Origin: an uncultured bacterium
GTDB lineage: Bacteria > Cyanobacteriota > Vampirovibrionia > Gastranaerophilales > Gastranaerophilaceae
Assembly: GCA_947428835.1 (NCBI GenBank)
Contig: CANENE010000005.1
Location: 62,001 to 126,000, forward strand
Length of the DNA: 64,000 nucleotides
Reading direction: 5' to 3'
Shown: piece after piece, positions 52,628-61,656 of the stretch
Layout: each line of letters starts with the position of its first letter
Numbering within the stretch: position 1 is the stretch's first letter
The notes under the pieces: generated by a model
The model's database searches: none
Told to the model about the DNA's origin: nothing
What the model saw: only the letters and a program-made list of their open reading frames with translations
Program-made: the position numbers and the translations under genes

Positions 52628-54394
52628 ATGGCAGAAAAAATAGGACAATTTGTCTTTATGCTACATTCTCATCTTCCATACTACAGAATGGCAGGTATGT
52701 GGCCATTCGGAGAAGAATGTTTATACGAATGTATGGAAGAAACTTACGTACCTTTGTTGAATATGATTAGCGAATTATATGATGAAGGCATTAAAGCGAA
52801 GCTGACGGTCGGAATTACCCCAATCCTTGCCGAACAACTAAACGATGAACATCTTAAACAAGGTTTTATAAATTACCTCGATTCAAGATTAAAAGCAGTT
52901 AAAGAAGATATCGAAAGATACCCTGACCCGCAAGTCGCACACAGCCAGCATCTAAGATATCTTGCAGAATATTATTATGACTGGTTTTCAAAAATCAAAG
53001 ATTTATTTATTAATAAATTTAATAAAGACCTTATTGCAGGCTTTAGAAAATTCCAAGAACTTGGTTGTATCGAAATAACAACCTCAGGTGCCACCCACGG
53101 ATTTTCTCCTCTTCTTGCAACAGATACTAATTTAAATGCACAATTTAAAGTAGGCTCTGACACAACAAAAAGACTATTCGGCAAAAAGGCAAAAGGCTGC
53201 TGGCTTCCTGAATGTGCTTATCGTCAAGGATATGAATTCATAGGAAGCGACGGAAAGAAAAAATGGCGCCCCGCTATAGAAGTTACTTTGCAAAACAATG
53301 ATATTGAATATTTCTTTACAGAATCGCACGTAATTGAAGGCGGAAATTCAATAGGAAACAGAAGAAGCATTGGCGTCTATGGAAATATTGAATACATTCC
53401 GCTTCCAAAAAGAGAAGCTACAGGCTACGATACCTATAGCGCATATTGGCTTCCTGATGCGCAAGTTGCTGTTATGGGAAGAAACGATAGAGCAGGTTTT
53501 CAGGTATGGTCTGCAGCAGATGGCTACCCCGGTGATGGCTGCTATAGAGAATTCCACAGAAAAGATTGCAACTCCGGTATGCACTATTGGAGAATAACAT
53601 CTTCTACAACCGATTTAGGTGACAAAATGCTCTATGATCCTGTCTTAGCTAAAAATCAAGTAAATTCAAATTCGGATCACTATACAAACCTTATCTATCA
53701 TTTGTTGAATGATTATAAAAAAGCAAACAACAAAGATGGTCTTGTAATGGTTTCATTTGATACTGAATTATACGGTCACTGGTGGTTTGAAGGTATTGAA
53801 TTTATTAAACAGGTTATAAGAAAGCTTAATAAACATATCCCTGAAGTTGAAATGATGACAGCAGGCGAATATTTAAAAGCTCATCCACCAACAGAAGCTA
53901 TTCAAATTCCTGAAAGCTCCTGGGGACAAGGGGGGCACTTCTGGGTATGGCAAAACCATTTAACAGAATGGATGTGGCCAATTATTCACGCAACCGAAAA
54001 AAGAATAATTGATATTGTTTCAAAATATGAAACAGTTCCATCTGATAATTTGCTTCATAGAGCCCTAAATCAGCTTGCAAGAGAAGAATTATTACTTCAA
54101 AGCTCTGATTGGCCTTTCCTGATTACTACTTGGCAAGCTAAAGACTATGCAACAGATAGATTTAGAGAACACGTTGAACGCTTTGAAAAAATTGCAGATA
54201 TGATTGAAAATTGCGCAATTGATGAAAACGAACTAAGCAAAATCGAATCAATCGATAATTGTTTCTGCGATATCGATTATAGAGTATATCTTCCAATTGA
54301 AGAAGGAACAATCCCGCAGCAGGAAATTAAGCTTGCTCCCTTGTATGATAACAGAGTAGACGAATTTCGCGCAAGCGGTGTTTTGAAAAAATAA
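52628..54394 (+). CDS. GH57 1,4-alpha-glucan branching enzyme
   Basis: 588 residues. GH57 regions in order are MLHSHLPYYR (1), GATHGFSPL (2), GCWLPECAYRQG with nucleophile Glu195 (3), SFDTELYGHWWFEG with the acid/base Asp (4, near 375) and SWGQGGHFWVWQN (5). It transfers alpha-1,4 segments to alpha-1,6 branches in glycogen. GGAGG lies before ATG. It is a single gene with its own terminator. Confidence 0.92.
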   Translation: MAEKIGQFVFMLHSHLPYYRMAGMWPFGEECLYECMEETYVPLLNMISELYDEGIKAKLTVGITPILAEQLNDEHLKQGFINYLDSRLKAVKEDIERYPDPQVAHSQHLRYLAEYYYDWFSKIKDLFINKFNKDLIAGFRKFQELGCIEITTSGATHGFSPLLATDTNLNAQFKVGSDTTKRLFGKKAKGCWLPECAYRQGYEFIGSDGKKKWRPAIEVTLQNNDIEYFFTESHVIEGGNSIGNRRSIGVYGNIEYIPLPKREATGYDTYSAYWLPDAQVAVMGRNDRAGFQVWSAADGYPGDGCYREFHRKDCNSGMHYWRITSSTTDLGDKMLYDPVLAKNQVNSNSDHYTNLIYHLLNDYKKANNKDGLVMVSFDTELYGHWWFEGIEFIKQVIRKLNKHIPEVEMMTAGEYLKAHPPTEAIQIPESSWGQGGHFWVWQNHLTEWMWPIIHATEKRIIDIVSKYETVPSDNLLHRALNQLAREELLLQSSDWPFLITTWQAKDYATDRFREHVERFEKIADMIENCAIDENELSKIESIDNCFCDIDYRVYLPIEEGTIPQQEIKLAPLYDNRVDEFRASGVLKK

Positions 54395-54417
54395 AATCAC
54401 AAATTTATAAATATTTA

Positions 54418-54455
54418 AAATGCTGTGCTGTCATTTGACTGGACAGCATTTTTAT
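54418..54455 (+). terminator. Terminator after the GH57 gene
   Basis: AAATGCTGT pairs with ACAGCATTT around a 17-base loop, followed by TTTT. Confidence 0.65.
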
Positions 54456-54475
54456 AATTAACAATAAATTGCATA

Positions 54476-54505
54476 ATAAAAAACCCCATCGAAAAATCAA
54501 TAGGG
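54476..54505 (-). terminator. Minus-strand terminator after 54565-54822
   Basis: On the minus strand CCCTATTGA-TTTT-TCGATGGGG (9 pairs, two G-U) followed by TTTTTT. It supports transcription of the small minus-strand gene. Confidence 0.8.
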
Positions 54506-54564
54506 CCTTGTGTTGTTTGTTGTTATGCTTCGTGATTGTGTTGTTAGGTGTTGATAATGCTTGT

Positions 54565-54822
54565 TTACGCAATTGCGTCAATCTTATTTTTTGTTCCGCT
54601 TAGTTCTTTTTCAATTTTTTCTTGTCTTTTTAAAAATGTATTTAAGAATAAGGGAGATTCTTTAATTGTTCCCATAAAGTCTGCAATAAAGTTTCCTTCA
54701 TGTTTAACATCAACTGCTTCGTTTATGGCTTTTACTCCATGGTTTGTTCTTACACCTGAAGTAAAGTTTATTCTATTATTAATTGTATTTTTTACATTTG
54801 TTATTGGAGTTATAGTTAACAT
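54565..54822 (-). CDS. Small hypothetical protein with INF-type N-terminus
   Basis: 85 residues. The start MLTITPITNVKNTINNRINFTSGV resembles the I-(S/N)-F N-terminal motif of other proteins here. A helical region follows with LNTFLKRQEKIEKELSG. No family is recognised. It ends at a strong minus-strand terminator. Confidence 0.6.
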   Translation of the reverse strand: MLTITPITNVKNTINNRINFTSGVRTNHGVKAINEAVDVKHEGNFIADFMGTIKESPLFLNTFLKRQEKIEKELSGTKNKIDAIA

Positions 54823-55029
54823 CTCAGTCTTTGACCTCTTTGTTTCAATTGTTAATTAGTGTTTAATTAACACTTTATCTTTATGTTTTTATTATGCACC
54901 TAAAAAATTTATTTGTCAACCCCTTTTTTTAAAATATTTTTTTCAAGCTATTCCTACATTTTAGCCCTACAATAATCATATATTTTGAATAACTGTCAAA
55001 TATACACTTAATTATTGACGTAAAATATT

Positions 55030-55842
55030 TTATTCTTCAGCACCTTCTTTTCCAACTTTGCTCCCCATAAATCCGTAAATAAGCGGTAAGACTCTATCTA
55101 TAGGGAGTTTTTCGCAAATCGGATTTTTAGAAGAAATCAAAATCGGAATAATATCATCAACATGATATATGAAGTCCAACGGGCGCATTTTCTTATCTAC
55201 GCCATCTTCTTTTTCTATATATTTATTATTAATTGTGTTTGTTACACTTAAGCTTGTTATCATGCCGGCAATTAATCCAAGTGCAATTCCTGCTGTTTTT
55301 AGATATTTATTTGTCATAAACATACGAATTTTACCGGGCTCAACACCCATTGCACCTCTGCCTGTTGATTTTCTTAGCTCTTTTATTTTTTTAGCAGCTT
55401 CTATTGAATCTATATTTTTTTCGTGTAAATGTTCAATTGTTTTTACAAATGCTGTCGGAATTAAAACATTATTTGTCATAAATATTGCTTCTTTAAGCCT
55501 TGCTTTTTTATCTTTATCGCCTTCTTCTTTGTTGTCAGCCTTAACGGTTGAAGCTGCAAATAAACTTCCAAAAGCAGCACCTGCCGCTTGCATTGTCATT
55601 GCCAAAAAGCCCCTAAAGCCTTCATAGTCAACTTTTGTGTAATCAAATATGTTCTTTGCAGTTGCCTTGAAATCATTTTTGATAAAAACATCTTTTAAAG
55701 GCATCGCTTTTTTGCTTAACGCAATTGAAGCAATTAAACCAACCGACACCCCTGCAATTGAACCAATTACACTTCTTTTATTAACTTTTTTTTGATATTG
55801 GTCAGGGGTTTGATTATTTTGATTTTGTATTTTTTCTATCAT
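55030..55842 (-). CDS. Membrane protein of unknown, possibly lineage-specific family
   Basis: 270 residues. About four hydrophobic segments lie near 25-43 (VIGSIAGVSVGLIASIAL), 78-98 (GFLAMTMQAAGAAFGSLFAAS), 128-140 and 186-207 (GIALGLIAGMITSLSV). Lys/Glu-rich loops lie between them. The N-terminus is Gln/Asn-rich. No family is recognised. It stands alone, divergent from minC. Confidence 0.6.
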   Translation of the reverse strand: MIEKIQNQNNQTPDQYQKKVNKRSVIGSIAGVSVGLIASIALSKKAMPLKDVFIKNDFKATAKNIFDYTKVDYEGFRGFLAMTMQAAGAAFGSLFAASTVKADNKEEGDKDKKARLKEAIFMTNNVLIPTAFVKTIEHLHEKNIDSIEAAKKIKELRKSTGRGAMGVEPGKIRMFMTNKYLKTAGIALGLIAGMITSLSVTNTINNKYIEKEDGVDKKMRPLDFIYHVDDIIPILISSKNPICEKLPIDRVLPLIYGFMGSKVGKEGAEE

Positions 55843-56011
55843 AATTTGCCGTAGTTATTATATATATATTTTGATACACAATAATAAAACAACTCAACCA
55901 AAAAAATTACTATATTATTAAGAATTATTTTACATTCTGTCATAAACCATTGTTGAAAGGAAACTTTTAAGGTATGCTTTTGTAAAAGAAATTATAGTTT
56001 AAGGTAAGAAA

Positions 56012-57118
56012 ATGTACGATAATGAATTTTTTGTAGTTGATATGGCTGTTTGCACTACAACAGGAGAGATAGTTAATAATCTTTCTTTAGCACTTGAAAC
56101 CCTGAACCGTTCCGGAAAAAAAATAGTACTGAAATTAAACGATACACGTTTAAACCAACCGCAGCTTTTGAGCATTCAATCACTTATTACAAGCTATGGC
56201 TGCACACTTGATACAATTGAAACAATTAACCAAGATACAAAAAGTATCGCGGAAGGCATGAATATTGTGGTTCAAGAGCCTGTTGAAAAGAAAATTGAAG
56301 AATTCCCAATAAATAACAGCGATGTTTTTGAACCATTACAAGCAGTACAAGAGCCAAATCAAGATAATACCGAACAAACCAATCTTCATTTTGAAGCAGA
56401 TTTGAACGCTTTTCAAAATAATGAACCAAACATTATGGGCACGCTTGAACAAGCAGGTATCAGCCCTTCTTTGGATTTTCAAAATATTCAACAAAATATA
56501 AATAATGATTTTGGACAAAGCAACACTGTTGAAGATACCCAAAATTATACAGATACACCAATATCTAATGATATGGCGCAAAATATTAATCAAAGCACCG
56601 AAGATGGCCAAGATACACAAAACTATAGCGAAAATAGCCAAGACACTGAAAACAAAAAAGCTATAGGTGTGTATAAAAAAGCCTATGACGATAATGAAAT
56701 CAATAATGAATGGGAAGAAGTCGATTTCAACGAACAGCCGACAAATGACCCCATTATTTCAGACCCTAAAATTACAACTTATGTAACCCAAACTCTTCGC
56801 TCAGGACAAATTCTTGAATCCGAAGGAAATGTAATAGTAATTGGTGATTGCCACCCCGGAAGCGAAATCAGAGCAGCAGGCGATATAACCGTTTGGGGAG
56901 TATTGTCAGGAATTGCTCATGCGGGATATAAAGGTAACAATGATGCAAAAGTCAGAGCACTTAAACTAAACGCAGTTCAATTAAGAATAGGCAATTGCTA
57001 TTCAAGACGTCCTGATTATTCAAATATCCCGTATATTATTCGCTCATCTGTCTTTACACCCGAAGAAGCGCGTGTTGTAGACAATGAAATTATGTTATTC
57101 AAAATTAATCAAAACTAA
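56012..57118 (+). CDS. minC: Septum site-determining protein MinC
   Basis: 368 residues, longer than usual. A MinC N-domain-like part lies within about 1-90. A long Asn/Gln/Asp-rich low-complexity linker (about 95-250) follows. The C-terminal beta-helix domain has TLRSGQILESEGNVIVIGDCHPGSEIRAAGDITVWGVLSGIAHAG. It inhibits FtsZ away from midcell with MinD. It is first in minC-minD-minE; minD starts 13 bases after the stop. Confidence 0.92.
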   Translation: MYDNEFFVVDMAVCTTTGEIVNNLSLALETLNRSGKKIVLKLNDTRLNQPQLLSIQSLITSYGCTLDTIETINQDTKSIAEGMNIVVQEPVEKKIEEFPINNSDVFEPLQAVQEPNQDNTEQTNLHFEADLNAFQNNEPNIMGTLEQAGISPSLDFQNIQQNINNDFGQSNTVEDTQNYTDTPISNDMAQNINQSTEDGQDTQNYSENSQDTENKKAIGVYKKAYDDNEINNEWEEVDFNEQPTNDPIISDPKITTYVTQTLRSGQILESEGNVIVIGDCHPGSEIRAAGDITVWGVLSGIAHAGYKGNNDAKVRALKLNAVQLRIGNCYSRRPDYSNIPYIIRSSVFTPEEARVVDNEIMLFKINQN

Positions 57119-57131
57119 AGGAGACTATTAA

Positions 57132-57941
57132 ATGACAGGTTCTGTTATTGTTATTACATCTGGAAAAGGCGGTGTAGGTAAAACCACAACATCAGCCAAC
57201 ATTGGAACAGCCCTTGCTCATATGGGCAACAAAGTTGTTCTGATTGATACAGATATAGGTTTAAGAAATTTAGATTTACTATTAGGACTTGAAAACAGAA
57301 TTGTTTATACAATTGTAGATGTTGTTGAAGAACGCTGCAAGTTAAAACAAGCTCTTGTAAAAGATAAGAAAAATCCAAATCTCTGCCTGCTTGCAGCAGC
57401 CCAAACAAGAGATAAATCGGCTCTTGATGCCGAACAACTCAAAGATATCTGCGACAAATTAAAAGAAGATTTTGATTTTGTACTTGTAGACTGCCCGGCC
57501 GGTATTGAACAAGGTTTCCAGAATGCAATTGCAGGAGCAAACGAAGCAATAGTTGTTACAACTCCTGAGATGAGCGCAATTCGTGACGCCGATAGAATCA
57601 TAGGTCTTCTTGAATCAAAAGAAGGACTTGATAAATATCGTCTTTTGGTTAACAGAGTCCGCCCAAATCTTATTAAATCAAATGATATGATGGGTGTTGA
57701 TGATGTTGTTGAAATCCTGTCTTGCGAACTTGTCGGAGTAATTCCTGAAGATACTAATATTATCACATCAACAAACAAAGGTGAACCTGTAGTAAATGAT
57801 GAAAAATCAATCGCAGGAAAAGCCTATTTGAATGTGGCAAAAAGATTGATGGGTGAAGAAATTCCATTTTTGGATATTAATGAACCAAAAACAATAATTG
57901 AAAAAATCAAAAAGTTCTTTTTAAAGAAAGCGCAGGGCTAG
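57132..57941 (+). CDS. minD: Septum site-determining ATPase MinD
   Basis: 269 residues. The deviant Walker A is TSGKGGVGKTTTSANIG, Walker B FVLVDCPAGIEQGF, with IDTDIGLRNLDLLLGLE. The C-terminal amphipathic membrane helix (IIEKIKKFFLKKAQG) is present. It recruits MinC to the membrane. Its stop is followed directly by the minE ATG. Confidence 0.97.
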   Translation: MTGSVIVITSGKGGVGKTTTSANIGTALAHMGNKVVLIDTDIGLRNLDLLLGLENRIVYTIVDVVEERCKLKQALVKDKKNPNLCLLAAAQTRDKSALDAEQLKDICDKLKEDFDFVLVDCPAGIEQGFQNAIAGANEAIVVTTPEMSAIRDADRIIGLLESKEGLDKYRLLVNRVRPNLIKSNDMMGVDDVVEILSCELVGVIPEDTNIITSTNKGEPVVNDEKSIAGKAYLNVAKRLMGEEIPFLDINEPKTIIEKIKKFFLKKAQG

Positions 57942-58538
57942 ATGAAAGATAATATTTTTTCAGATTTATATGATAAAGTTTTAAGCTTTTTTACAGTTCA
58001 AAGCGAAAAGGACGAATCAAAGCTTCTTGCAAAAAGCCGTTTAAAATCAGTTTTGATGCAAGATAGAGTTGGTTTTTCAGAACGCGCTATGCAAATGCTT
58101 AAAGATGATATGCTGGAAAGCATATCACGATATCTTGAAATTGATGTAAATTCGTTTGATTTAAGCTTAGATGCTACAGATGATACAACCATTCTAAATT
58201 TAAGCATTCCTGTATTAAGACCTAAAACAGATGATGAAATTGATGAAATTTTATCAATTGAACAAAAAGCAAAAATCGAAAAAACACAAGAAATCGTTGG
58301 AGAAATCCAGGAACTTGTTAAAGAAAAGGTTAAAGTCTTAGCTGAAATGTCAGAAGAAGATGAAGATAGTAAAGATAGTGAAAATGACGAAAATTCTTCC
58401 GATGATAAAGAAGATAGCAAAAGCGAAGACGAAAAAGAAGACCCCCAAGACATGCCGGAATCCGAAAACGAAGATATCGACTCTTCAAACCAATCGGAAG
58501 AAAAACCTGTTAGAAAAAAAAGCAAAAAAAAGAGCTAA
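57942..58538 (+). CDS. minE: Topological specificity factor MinE with long acidic C-terminal extension
   Basis: 198 residues. Residues 1-100 fit MinE (MKDNIFSDLYDKVLSFFT membrane and MinD-binding part; LKSVLMQDRVGFSERAMQMLKDDMLESISRYLEID). MinE is usually 85-100 residues. Here a coiled helix (to about 145) and then a very acidic Asp/Glu/Ser tail end in KKSKKKS. It is translationally coupled to minD. Confidence 0.9.
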   Translation: MKDNIFSDLYDKVLSFFTVQSEKDESKLLAKSRLKSVLMQDRVGFSERAMQMLKDDMLESISRYLEIDVNSFDLSLDATDDTTILNLSIPVLRPKTDDEIDEILSIEQKAKIEKTQEIVGEIQELVKEKVKVLAEMSEEDEDSKDSENDENSSDDKEDSKSEDEKEDPQDMPESENEDIDSSNQSEEKPVRKKSKKKS

Positions 58539-58625
58539 TTTAACCCTAAAAAGCTCATGCTTGATATTTGGGCATGTTTTAAATAATATAAAACATAGCT
58601 TACAAACATTAAAAGGAGAAAATAA

Positions 58626-59126
58626 ATGCAAGTTATATTAAAAAAAGACGTCCAAAACATAGGAGAAGTTGGTGACTTGGTAAATGTTAAAGACGGTTAT
58701 GCAAGAAATTACCTTATTCCAAATTCTCTTGCTGAAGTTGCGACAAAAGGCGCATTAGAACAAAGAGAAAGAAATATTGCAAGAATCAAGGCAAAAGCTG
58801 AAAAATTACACCAAGAAGCACTTGATAACAAAGAAAAAATCGAAAAAATAGAAAAAATTTCTCTAAGTGCCAAAGCAGGTGAATCAGGAAAATTGTTTGG
58901 AACAATCACAACTAAGAAATTATCAGAAGAACTTACCTCAAAAATTGGTTTTGAAATTGATAAAAAATCTATCATTTTAGATAGCCCGATCAACCACATC
59001 GGTAATTTCGTTATGACAATTAAGCTTTCTTCTAAAGTCAAAGCTCAATTGAATGTTGAAGTAACTGCTTCTGAAACAATCAAAGAAGTTTATGAAGAAG
59101 AAGTTGTTGAAACAACAGAAGCATAA
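58626..59126 (+). CDS. rplI: 50S ribosomal protein L9
   Basis: 166 residues. The N-terminal MQVILKKDVQNIGEVGDLVNVKDGYARNYLIP is diagnostic. A linker helix and C-domain follow, with SGKLFGTITTKKLSEEL. An acidic tail of about 15 residues is longer than usual. AAAGGAG precedes ATG and a strong terminator follows. Confidence 0.97.
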   Translation: MQVILKKDVQNIGEVGDLVNVKDGYARNYLIPNSLAEVATKGALEQRERNIARIKAKAEKLHQEALDNKEKIEKIEKISLSAKAGESGKLFGTITTKKLSEELTSKIGFEIDKKSIILDSPINHIGNFVMTIKLSSKVKAQLNVEVTASETIKEVYEEEVVETTEA

Positions 59127-59147
59127 ATTTCAAAACAAATAAGGCTT

Positions 59148-59180
59148 AAAAACCTCTTATTATTATAAGAGGTTTTTATT
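59148..59180 (+). terminator. Terminator after rplI
   Basis: 13-bp perfect stem AAAAACCTCTTAT / ATAAGAGGTTTTT with loop TATT. Confidence 0.93.
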
Positions 59181-59210
59181 TACAAAAATAAAATCAGATA
59201 AGGAAAATTA

Positions 59211-59819
59211 ATAAAAATATCATCAGTTAACTTCAAAGGACAGGTAAAAATAAATAAAGCAACAACTGCAAGGCATATTGCCTCTTTGAAAAACAGCCGG
59301 TTAAAAGAAGAACTTATAACAAATATTCACAACTTAGAAGAAGATTTAGCCCAAAATACACCCAAAGATGATATTTATAATATCAAAATTTTAACAGGAC
59401 ATTATACAAATATTATCCCGCCCGATAAAGCGAGGAACGATATTATAGGACATAACAGATATTTTATAACGTACGACTGGCTATGCAATGAACTAAATAA
59501 CCTTAGTTTCCAAGATAGCAGAAAATCCACCGAAAAAAATTTAAGCGATGATGCAGCAGGAGATTTTCTAGACATAGAAATAGTAAAAAATGGAAATGAA
59601 AGCTCAAGAAAAACCATAATTTTGTCTAACAGCGATAATGAGAATTTCTTCATATCACCGCAAAATTTAAAAGAAGAATTTGAAAATTTTGAAAACTATA
59701 CTATGATTTCACCAAATCCATTTACATCATCCAATATTGAAAAATTTGAAAATGAAGCAAAAAGAATAGCTTATCACACTTTAAGCGATGAAGAACAAAA
59801 TATAATGAAAAGGCTTTAA
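59211..59819 (+). CDS. Hypothetical protein with N-terminal VNFKG motif, apparent ATA start
   Basis: About 202 residues if read from 59211. The frame opens KISSVNFKGQVKINK, the lineage-type motif, but has no ATG, GTG or TTG before TTG at 59286. AAGGAAAA (59200-59207) is correctly spaced for the ATA at 59211, where ATG would be expected. The rest is helical and hydrophilic with NIEKFENEAKRIAYHTLSDEEQN. A shorter product from the TTG at 59286 (177 residues) would lose the motif. Confidence 0.6.
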   Translation: MKISSVNFKGQVKINKATTARHIASLKNSRLKEELITNIHNLEEDLAQNTPKDDIYNIKILTGHYTNIIPPDKARNDIIGHNRYFITYDWLCNELNNLSFQDSRKSTEKNLSDDAAGDFLDIEIVKNGNESSRKTIILSNSDNENFFISPQNLKEEFENFENYTMISPNPFTSSNIEKFENEAKRIAYHTLSDEEQNIMKRL

Positions 59820-59907
59820 CATAAAACCCCCTGTATTTCTACAGAAGGGTTCTAACGATGCGAATCGGGATTAGGATTTGGAAAATTTATGCAAAACTTA
59901 TAAAATT

Positions 59908-60171
59908 CTAGATATTCATATCAAATTTTCTTATTGTTTTATCGGATGCCTTTAAATTCATCCCTACAATCATTGCCTGACGGGTATACATATTGATTTC
60001 TTTTTGAACCGTGCCATCAAAAACACCTTCAAATTTTTTATATTCATCAGATATATTTTCAAAAATTTTATTTAAGTCACCTGTTAGCACAGCCTGCTTA
60101 GAAGAGACTGATTGAGAGCCCTTCTGAACATTTAAACCAAATGATGAATTTAAATTATAATTCTGCGCCAT
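59908..60171 (-). CDS. Small hypothetical protein
   Basis: 87 residues: MAQNYNLNSSFGLNVQKGSQS, then a helical region (LNKIFENISDEYKKFEGVF). No family is recognised. The ATG touches one arm of a perfect 12-bp inverted repeat in the leader, which may control translation. Confidence 0.55.
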   Translation of the reverse strand: MAQNYNLNSSFGLNVQKGSQSVSSKQAVLTGDLNKIFENISDEYKKFEGVFDGTVQKEINMYTRQAMIVGMNLKASDKTIRKFDMNI

Positions 60172-60243
60172 AAAGTTAAGCCTTTTAAAATCCTTTATTG
60201 TCCTTACATCATGTATTTACGGACTTTTTATGGCTTAACTTTA
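60171..60243. promoter_or_regulatory. Nested inverted repeat upstream of 59908-60171
   Basis: TAAAGTTAAGCC at 60171-60182 and GGCTTAACTTTA at 60232-60243 are perfect 12-bp inverted repeats. Between them GTCC...GGAC encloses TACATCATGTA, another near palindrome. The inner arm ends at the start codon, so the hairpin could hide or expose the ribosome site. Confidence 0.5.
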
Positions 60244-60283
60244 ATGATTTTTATAATTTTGTAAAGAATATTTACAAATAATT

Positions 60284-61504
60284 TTATTTATTTGCAGTTG
60301 TTGCTTTCCCGACTTGTTCATTTATAAGCTGACAAGCTTTTTCAAGCTGGGGGTCTTTGTTTGCTTTGATATCAGCTTCAGTTATATTAACAACGTAATC
60401 CGGTGTTATTCCTTTTTTATGTATGTCTGTGCCATTTGGAGTTAAATATTTTTGAATTGTAATATGAAGGGCGGAACCATCGGGAAGCTTATTTATTTCC
60501 TGCACAAGTCCTTTTCCGAATGATTTTTTGCCAACTATTATTGCTCTTTTGTTATCTTTAAGGGCACCTGAAAGAATCTCGGAAGCCGAAGCAGAGCCGC
60601 CATTAATTAAAACCACAACAGGCTGTTTTGTAGAAACCTGCGACATTGAACGCTGTGTTTCTTTGTAGCCGTCTCTATCAACTGTTGAAACAATGGTTTT
60701 GTTACTTAAAAACATATCTGCAATATAAATAGCATTTGTTAAAAGGCCGCCGGGGTTAGAGCGGATATCAACAATGATGCCGTCTTTATCCTGCATTTGG
60801 CTAAGCGCCTGCTGAAACTCTGAAGCCGCATTTCTTGAAATAAACGAACTCAAACGAATATAACCAATGTTATCGTCTAATTTGCCGACTTTTGGTTTTT
60901 TAGTTGAAACAGACTTTAGTTCGATATTTTCTCTTTGAATTTCATAGGTTTTATTTGCTTCACCTTTTCTTTTAATCAAAAGCTTAACTTTTGTGCCTTC
61001 AGGCCCTCTGATTTTATCAGCAGCAGCTTCAACAGTTATACCTTTTGTTGAAACTCCATTGATTTCAAGAATTTCATCTTCGGATTTTAAGCCTGCTTTT
61101 TCTCCCGGTGTATCTTCAAGAGGAGCAATAATTAAAAGCTTGCCATCGCGGACACCGATTTGAACACCAATTCCTTTAAGAGAACCTTGAATACTTTCGG
61201 ATTCTTCTTTATACTCCTTTGGGGTTAGGAATTTTGTATATACATCGCCTAAACTATCTACCATAGTTGCTATAGCAACATAGGCATCTTCATCATCTTT
61301 AATTACATTATCATATTTATGGCGCCAACGCTCCCAATTCTGTTGGTTTTGGGTATCGTCCACATATTTAGAATTGATTAATTTCCAAGCCTTATCATAT
61401 AAACCCTGGGGAGTCAGAGCAAGCGCCGGATTAGAGATATTTGTAATACAAAAAAGAAGTGAAATAATTAAAAATATTGAAAGTTTTTTCATTAGTTGTT
61501 TCAT
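60284..61504 (-). CDS. ctpA: S41 C-terminal processing peptidase (Ctp/Prc)
   Basis: 406 residues. A signal peptide (residues 5-25) precedes a PDZ domain (about 100-190, GVQIGVRDGKLLIIAPLEDTPGEKAGL) and an S41 domain with Ser in NGGSASASEILSGAL and Lys in SFGKGLVQEI. The ATG at 61504 follows AAAAAGGAACAAG and beats an upstream ATG at 61531. It is a paralogue of 33338-34585. Confidence 0.94.
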   Translation of the reverse strand: MKQLMKKLSIFLIISLLFCITNISNPALALTPQGLYDKAWKLINSKYVDDTQNQQNWERWRHKYDNVIKDDEDAYVAIATMVDSLGDVYTKFLTPKEYKEESESIQGSLKGIGVQIGVRDGKLLIIAPLEDTPGEKAGLKSEDEILEINGVSTKGITVEAAADKIRGPEGTKVKLLIKRKGEANKTYEIQRENIELKSVSTKKPKVGKLDDNIGYIRLSSFISRNAASEFQQALSQMQDKDGIIVDIRSNPGGLLTNAIYIADMFLSNKTIVSTVDRDGYKETQRSMSQVSTKQPVVVLINGGSASASEILSGALKDNKRAIIVGKKSFGKGLVQEINKLPDGSALHITIQKYLTPNGTDIHKKGITPDYVVNITEADIKANKDPQLEKACQLINEQVGKATTANK

Positions 61505-61656
61505 ATCTTGTTCCTTTTTTACTGTAATCATTATACCAAAATAAAATTAGTTTTCTACATATAAAATGATTATGTTTCCTAAATAATATTGCCGAGATTT
61601 TAAAAAAATGTTTTAATTAAATATAAAGATTAAAATAAACCCGGAAGGAAACAATA

